DNA of 64,000 bases from Desmodesmus armatus (lineage: Eukaryota > Chlorophyta > Chlorophyceae > Sphaeropleales > Scenedesmaceae): positions 1 to 64,000 of the forward strand of contig VIIQ02000169.1 in NCBI GenBank assembly GCA_007449985.2. The letters are read 5' to 3'. The notes below the pieces were generated by a model. The model ran no database searches. It worked only from the letters and a program-made list of their open reading frames with translations, and was not told the origin of the DNA. A program made the position numbers and the translations under genes. How positions within the stretch are numbered: the first letter of the stretch is position 1; the number at the start of each line of letters is the position of its first letter. Positions 58,580 to 64,000 of this stretch are shown here, piece after piece.

Positions 58580-59804
58580 TGGTCAACACACAACGCGCTC
58601 ACGCCAAACTGTCCTTCTGCAGCGTCTATTTTAGGGCAATTATACCCCCATCGGCCAACAAATACGCAACATATTATGAAATAGGCGAATCGCACCGATG
58701 TGATACAGTGGTGTATCAGGGACCCACTGATGTGTTGCCTGCTGACGCTGCTGGGCGGAAGGGCCAGCTGCTGCAGGCATGTCCAGCCCGTCAACTGTCA
58801 ACGACGGCGATCATTCACACCAGAGCCGACAAAGCAGTGCTGCTGTGCTGATGTTGATGGCGAAGGCAATTGCCTTGCAAGAACCATATTGCTGACACAG
58901 TATTCAACGCAGAATGCTGGCATGCATTTCTGTCACTGCATCTTGCCACACATCCGTTACAGGCCTAGGCATCCCGCACACCCTTGCGCCACGCAGAGTC
59001 ACCTCCCATATGGAAACCATGCATGGCGCCCAGCAAGCGTAAAACCCGCACTTGCACCCAGCGCTAGATTTCTAGCCTGTTTGCTTGTTTGAGCAGAATG
59101 GGCTGCATCACCCCTGCACACCACAGATGATGCGCCACACAATGTGTGATGCTGGCGGCAGTAGGGCAGAACCGGGATTTCGCAGCCACACAACGCCGCC
59201 GTTGCTGGCACCAAACACTGACTGAGCACAGTGGACACCGCTGTGCATCACGTGGTGCTGCCGGAGCCACCCTGGCAACACGAACAATATCCATTAGCAC
59301 TCCGCGTGCTGAAACTCATCTGCGTCAAGCAGCAGAGTGGGCTGTGCGGCACAACTATTCAAACGTCAGCGCGCATGGTGCTGCTGCACCTGGTGCAGCT
59401 TTACCAGCACACTGTGACAGGCCCTTGGCAGCAACACTTATGACCTTTATGAGGGGTTATGTCAGATGCAAGTGCAGAGACTGACTTACCACTGAAAACA
59501 ATGCTCTAGTGGCGCAAGGCCATGTGGACACCATGAATAGTGGAGAAGGTGCATGGTGGGGACCTGGCACGTGTCACTGTTCTCAACACCCGTCCATGCA
59601 ACGCCAGTCCATGCAAGGCGCCTTGGGTTTCGATAAAGTGTGCATGTGTGCCTTCGAGATTCTGAGTGGTTGGTGTCACCCTACCCATCGGCAGCCTTGT
59701 GGCTGGCAGTTGCGGGTCAAACTCACCAGCTCGGACAGACTTGAATGCACTGCTTCTTGCCAGCAAAACAATCAGTCAGTATACTTTTATATAAGCACAT
59801 CAGC
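58580..59804. other. Divergent intergenic region between paralogue C and NOL6
   Basis: About 1.2 kb without protein-like ORFs. It should contain the NOL6 promoter. A TATATAAG string (about 59788-59795) lies just before the NOL6 ATG, but this close it is more likely 5' UTR than a TATA box. Confidence 0.5.
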
Positions 59805-62800
59805 ATGGACTACTCGGATGACGATGTCTCGGTTTCGGACGGCAGTGAAGGGGGAGATCAGAGGCTGAATGGTGTCTCTGACGACGAAGAGGATGTTGAT
59901 TTTAGTGATGTTTCTGAAGAACCTTCTGAAGACGCAACGGAACCAGGTTCTGCTGCCGCGGCTGCCGGTGCACCGGCAGCAGTAGCAGCAGCAGCAGCAG
60001 TAGCACCATCTGGCGCGAGAGACGTGACACAAGCGCTGATCAGTGGCGAGATGTCCAGTCAGACAGCCTTGCTGCAGATGGAGGTAGGCTGGCCATGGGC
60101 GTGCACCCCCTCGGTGTTCTGCCGATAGTGCTGTCACTGAGCCTGTCTCATGGTGGCTTCAGAGGTGTGGGAGCAACCTGCATCTGCATACTGGGATCTT
60201 CGGCTCGCAGTTACGTAATTCTACTGACCAAAACCTCCTGCCGCATGCTGTTGCAGCTGTCTGAGCTGCTGTCAGAGGTGGCGTCAGCACGCAACCATGC
60301 CAAGCAGTCAGTCGTGCAAGCAGCAGTCAGCGCACTCACTGCGGCCCTCACTTCACTGCCGCGCACGAGCGCTTCAGCAGCCGCAGCAGCAAACGGCACT
60401 GGGACAGCAGCAGCTCTTGGCGCAGCTATCAGCAGCCTGGGCCTTGATGCTCAGGTGAGTGGGGTCCTGCAGGTTGCACCCTGCTGGTTGTGTTTGCACA
60501 GTAGCTTCAGCCTGCCTGGGCACAGGCCCACCAGCAGCATCAGCACCAGCAGCAGCACCAGCAGCAGCAACCCCTGCTCTCCTGAGTGCCCACCTTAGTG
60601 TTTCAACCGGTTCAACCCTGGCAGGCAATGCCATTGATGTGTGGCGAATGTGTCTGCGTGTAACATTTTCTTCCCCAATTTGTGGGTGTGTGCACTAACC
60701 CATCAGAACCCCAGGCATTGAGCTGCACAGTAGCAACTGGCAGCAGCAGCAGCAGCAGGCAGCAACCATACCTGACCACAAAACCTTGAGGTTTTGCTCC
60801 CTTTGCGGCAGCTGCACACAGCCACTGTCAGCCTCCGAGCAGCGCCTCCGCTGCTTTGCTACTAATGAAATTCACTGTGGCCCCCGCTGCGCTGGTTATG
60901 CCATGTTTGGTGCTGTGTCTGCTGCTTGTGTGTGCTTCAGGGAGTGTCGCTGGATGTGTGCCCTCCCAGCTGTGTGCAGCTGGTGGGCAGCTGGGCAGAT
61001 GGATCAGCAGTCAATTTGCCAGGCAGCAGTGTGGATGTAGCAGTGCAGATCCCCAGCAGCAGCATCCACCACAAGGATCACCTCAACTTCAGGTAAGAGG
61101 GTTCAGGCCTGCTGCTTTGTTTTCACAACAGCGACTGAGCTTGGGTTATCAGCGTGATAGCCAGCGGGTGACACCAAGCTTCAAGCTGCTACTACGGTTG
61201 CTGAGGTGGCCTCAGCTCATTTTGAGCCTCGACAAGCCTGTGAAAAGTGTTTTACATCACCAGACCTCCAACTCGATCAGCAAGTGAACAGCAAGGCAGC
61301 TGTGTTGGGTCACCACCATGTACACTGTTGCGTATCATGTGTACATCACTGCAGGTACCATGCCAAGCGGGCGCTGTACTTGGCACAGCTGTCCCAGCAC
61401 CTGGCAGCTCACCCAACCTTCAGCACAGCACAGCAGCAGGCCACGGCACTCCAGGGGGACCCCTACAGGCCAGCTCTGCTGCTGCATCTGGACACAGCAG
61501 CACTCTCTACTGTGCTGCAGCAGCAGCAGTCTGCCCAGAAAGCGGCTCGAGGCAGCAACACCGCAGCAGCAGCAAACGTGTTTGGCAGCGCGGGCCTCAC
61601 CCTACGCCTGCTGCCCACTATTGGGTTGGACTGCTTTGACCTGGCGAAGCTGGCCCCAAGTAGGAATAACATCCGCTGGGCGGTGTCAGCACCAGCAGGA
61701 GCAACAGGCAGCAGCAGTGGGAAGGTGGTGCCTCAGCAGCAGGACGGAAACGGACAGCAGGAGCTGCCACCAACCCCACACTACAACGCAGGGGTCCTGC
61801 AGGATATGCTGCTGCTGGTCAGCAGCCACAAGCAGCAGCAGGCAGTGCATGCAGGAGGGGTGAGGTTTGCTGATGCGCTGGTGCTGCTGAAGGTGTGGGC
61901 ACAGCAGCATGGGCTCAGCACGCATGGTGTTCTGCCTCTTGCAGCTCCTGAATGCTATGGCCAGCACAGTCAGCATGGTCAGCACAAGCAGCAGCAGCAG
62001 GCAGGGGGTTTGCTTGCAGCGGCCTCAACAGCAGTGCAGGCGGATGGCTTCACTGGGCACCTGCTGTGCACACTGCTGATCGCAGCAGTGCAGCGTACAG
62101 GTGCAGCAGCATTATCCATGAGCAGCTTGCAGCTCTTCAAAGCAGCGCTGCAGCTTCTGGCAGACAAGCAGCAGTGGGTGAAGGGAGCAGGTGTGAGCCT
62201 TACTAGAGACAGCTCTGTCCCAGCAGACCTGCGCAAACAGCACCAGCAGAAGCAGCAGACAGGTGCTGTGGAAGGCCAGGTGTCAAAAGACCATGCTCGG
62301 CTGCTGCAGAAGCTCCAGCAGCAGCTGCAGAGCTTCCCAGCACCAACAGACACACCAGCAGCGTTCAGGAAGGCATATGGTGCTGTCCTGTTGGATGGCA
62401 GTGGCCATCTAAACCTGGCAGCAGGTGTCAGCAGTACACAGCTGCAGCTGGCACAAGCAGCAGCGCAGCAGTCCCTGTCTGTTCTCAACCGACAGAGTCT
62501 CGATCCAGATGCCGTGTATGCTGCGGTGTTCAAACCTGGGCAGGGCCTGGCCAAGGTGTTCCATTACACCTGGACTGTGGAGCTGCCAGACAGCTCAGGC
62601 AGCAGCAGTACAAGCAGGACGCAGCAGCAGCAGCCAGGGGACCAGCACACTATGCGGTAAGTTGAGATTGTCCCGCCCTGTTTGCTGAGGGCTGGGGTTG
62701 CTTAGGGGCCACTTGCTGCACCAACCTGAGTGTAGACAGTGTCCTGAGGGGGGCTTGGTTAATTTTGAGGCAGCAGACAAACTAGATCACATATGTTGAT

Positions 62801-64000
62801 GATGGTATTTCTGCAGCAAGCCGAGCAAGCCTTGCAATACAAACCCTCTGCTGTATCGACTGTCTCCTCACCGCTGCTGTTATTGGCGGGCACGTGCTGC
62901 TTTTTGATTTCAAATTCAATTTTGCAGGCTGGCAGAAGCTGAGGTGGAGGGTTTAGTACGTGCAGCACTAGGTTCACGTGCCAGGCTTGTCAAAGCAGTA
63001 AGGAGGGCGCCTCTGATCCTCACCCCTTCTGCAGCTGCATCAGGGCAACAGCAGCCGCAGCCTGAGGGGTCCCAACAGCAGCAGCAACAACGCAAGAAGG
63101 CAAAGCACAGCCACAAGCAGCTGGGTGCGTCGCCGTCACCCTTGGCAGCAGCAGCAGCAGCTGCTGGCGGAGGGGTGTGTGTGCCGCGCCGCATCGTGGT
63201 TGGTGCTGTGGTTGACCCTGTTGCTGTGCTGAGGCTGGTGGATGTGGGTCCTGCAGCAGATGATGCAGCAGCAGCTGGCAAGTTCAGGAAGCTTTGGGGA
63301 GACAAGTCTGAGCTCAGGAGGTGAGGCATGGAGGGGAGCAGCAGATGGGTCTATCATATCCACTAGGTCGACAGCTCCTGATCTGGATAAGGGGAAACTT
63401 TTGGGGGCAACTTTCTTGGATGGCTGGATAATTCCCCTGCCGGTCTAGTGATCATGATGTTTACTGATGAGCTCTGTCACTCTCATGGCACTGCTATGTT
63501 ACGGTACAGTTACAGTAATTGGCTCAGCAAAAGCGGAGCAACCCACAAGGGGGCCAGAGGCTCACTCTCACTCTCTCTGACCCTCACTCTCTTTGTGACC
63601 CTCACTCACTCTTGGGTTTTGCGTGCTGCCCTGCTGGTGAACCCTTCGACCCTGTACCCTCCAGGTTCCAAGACGGCAAGATCTGCGAGGCGGTTGTGTG
63701 GGAGGGAGTTCCCACCGGGCTGCGCCACCAGATCGCAGATCTTGCTGCTGTCCACATCCTGCAGCGCCATCTGCCAGCAGGTACTGTTATAACGTCATGT
63801 GCGACAGCGCTTGACCCGCTGCTCTACGCTGCCAGCAACGGTAGCGATGCTGATGCCGAGGACAACATGCAGTGGGCAGAAGCAGCAGCAGCAGCAGCAG
63901 CGGCAGCGGCGGCTCCCGCAGCCGCCGGTGGCAGCAGTAGCTCTGGCAGCAGCAGTATCAGCATTGGCGGCAGCAGTGGCAGCGCAGCAGCGGAGGAAAC
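59805..64000 (+). CDS. NOL6: Nucleolar RNA-associated protein NOL6/UTP22 (partial, runs off the window)
   Basis: Exons 59805-60083, 60257-60454, 60941-61092, 61355-62656, 62928-63320 and 63665 to beyond 64000 are phase-consistent (0, 0, 2, 2, 2). An acidic N-terminus (MDYSDDDVSVSD) precedes LSELLSEVASARNHAKQ and the Nrap core. Core motifs are VQLVGSWADG, SSVDVAVQIP, HAKRALYLAQLSQHL, LLPTIGLDCFDLAKLAPSRN, PTPHYNAGVLQDMLL, FADALVLLKVWAQQHGLS, DGFTGHLLCTLL, LDGSGHLNLAAGV and FRKLWGDKSELRR-FQDGKICEAVVWEG. Known role: component of the UTP-C/CURI module of the SSU processome, needed for 18S rRNA maturation in the nucleolus. Its nucleotidyltransferase-like folds are inactive in the family. Poly-Gln and poly-Ala inserts are frequent. 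The remaining C-terminal exons lie outside. Confidence 0.9.

Overview
The window reads as nuclear DNA of a chlorophyte green alga. The genes are split by many short introns with GT-AG (twice GC-AG) borders. GC content is moderate. Proteins carry long Ala, Gln and Ser runs from CAG/CTG/GCT triplets. The gene set includes an axonemal protein (CFAP43), the SSU-processome protein NOL6/UTP22, a large MYND-finger protein and organelle-targeted exonuclease-like proteins. The species cannot be named from sequence alone. No bacterial-style operon, CRISPR array or canonical tRNA/rRNA gene was seen.

Layout. 1-9775: a tandem array of a 3.52-kb unit (two full copies and one shortened copy). Each unit holds a minus-strand, two-exon Tc1/mariner-like transposase. 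Its single 780-bp intron is almost filled by a plus-strand ORF for a zinc-binding protein that looks like a PD-(D/E)XK-type nuclease. Copy 1 is frameshifted. 9776-14145: mostly non-genic, with a cloverleaf-like hairpin carrying a perfect Pol III B-box and a 158-bp foldback. 14146-18115: a MYND-finger protein (+). 19152-22010 (-) and 22362-24517 (+): a head-to-head pair of DPD1-like DnaQ-fold exonuclease homologues. A third paralogue lies at 56314-58440 (-). 25350-38220 (-): CFAP43 in 29 phase-consistent exons. 38800-52099 (-): a tandem triplet of zinc alcohol/cinnamyl-alcohol-type dehydrogenases. 54026-55282 (-): a Gln/His-rich acidic protein. 59805-64000 (+): NOL6/UTP22, running off the window.

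How things fit. CFAP43 points to a flagellated stage. The dehydrogenases would interconvert aldehydes and alcohols with NADP(H). The three exonuclease-like proteins keep the DnaQ/DPD1 layout and intron phases but have lost catalytic acids to different degrees, so they may bind organelle nucleic acid rather than cut it. Exon models were built by hand from ORFs, splice consensus and phase. The three dehydrogenase models come to 432, 432 and 431 codons, which supports them. Protein family names rest on remembered family motifs, not on a database search.
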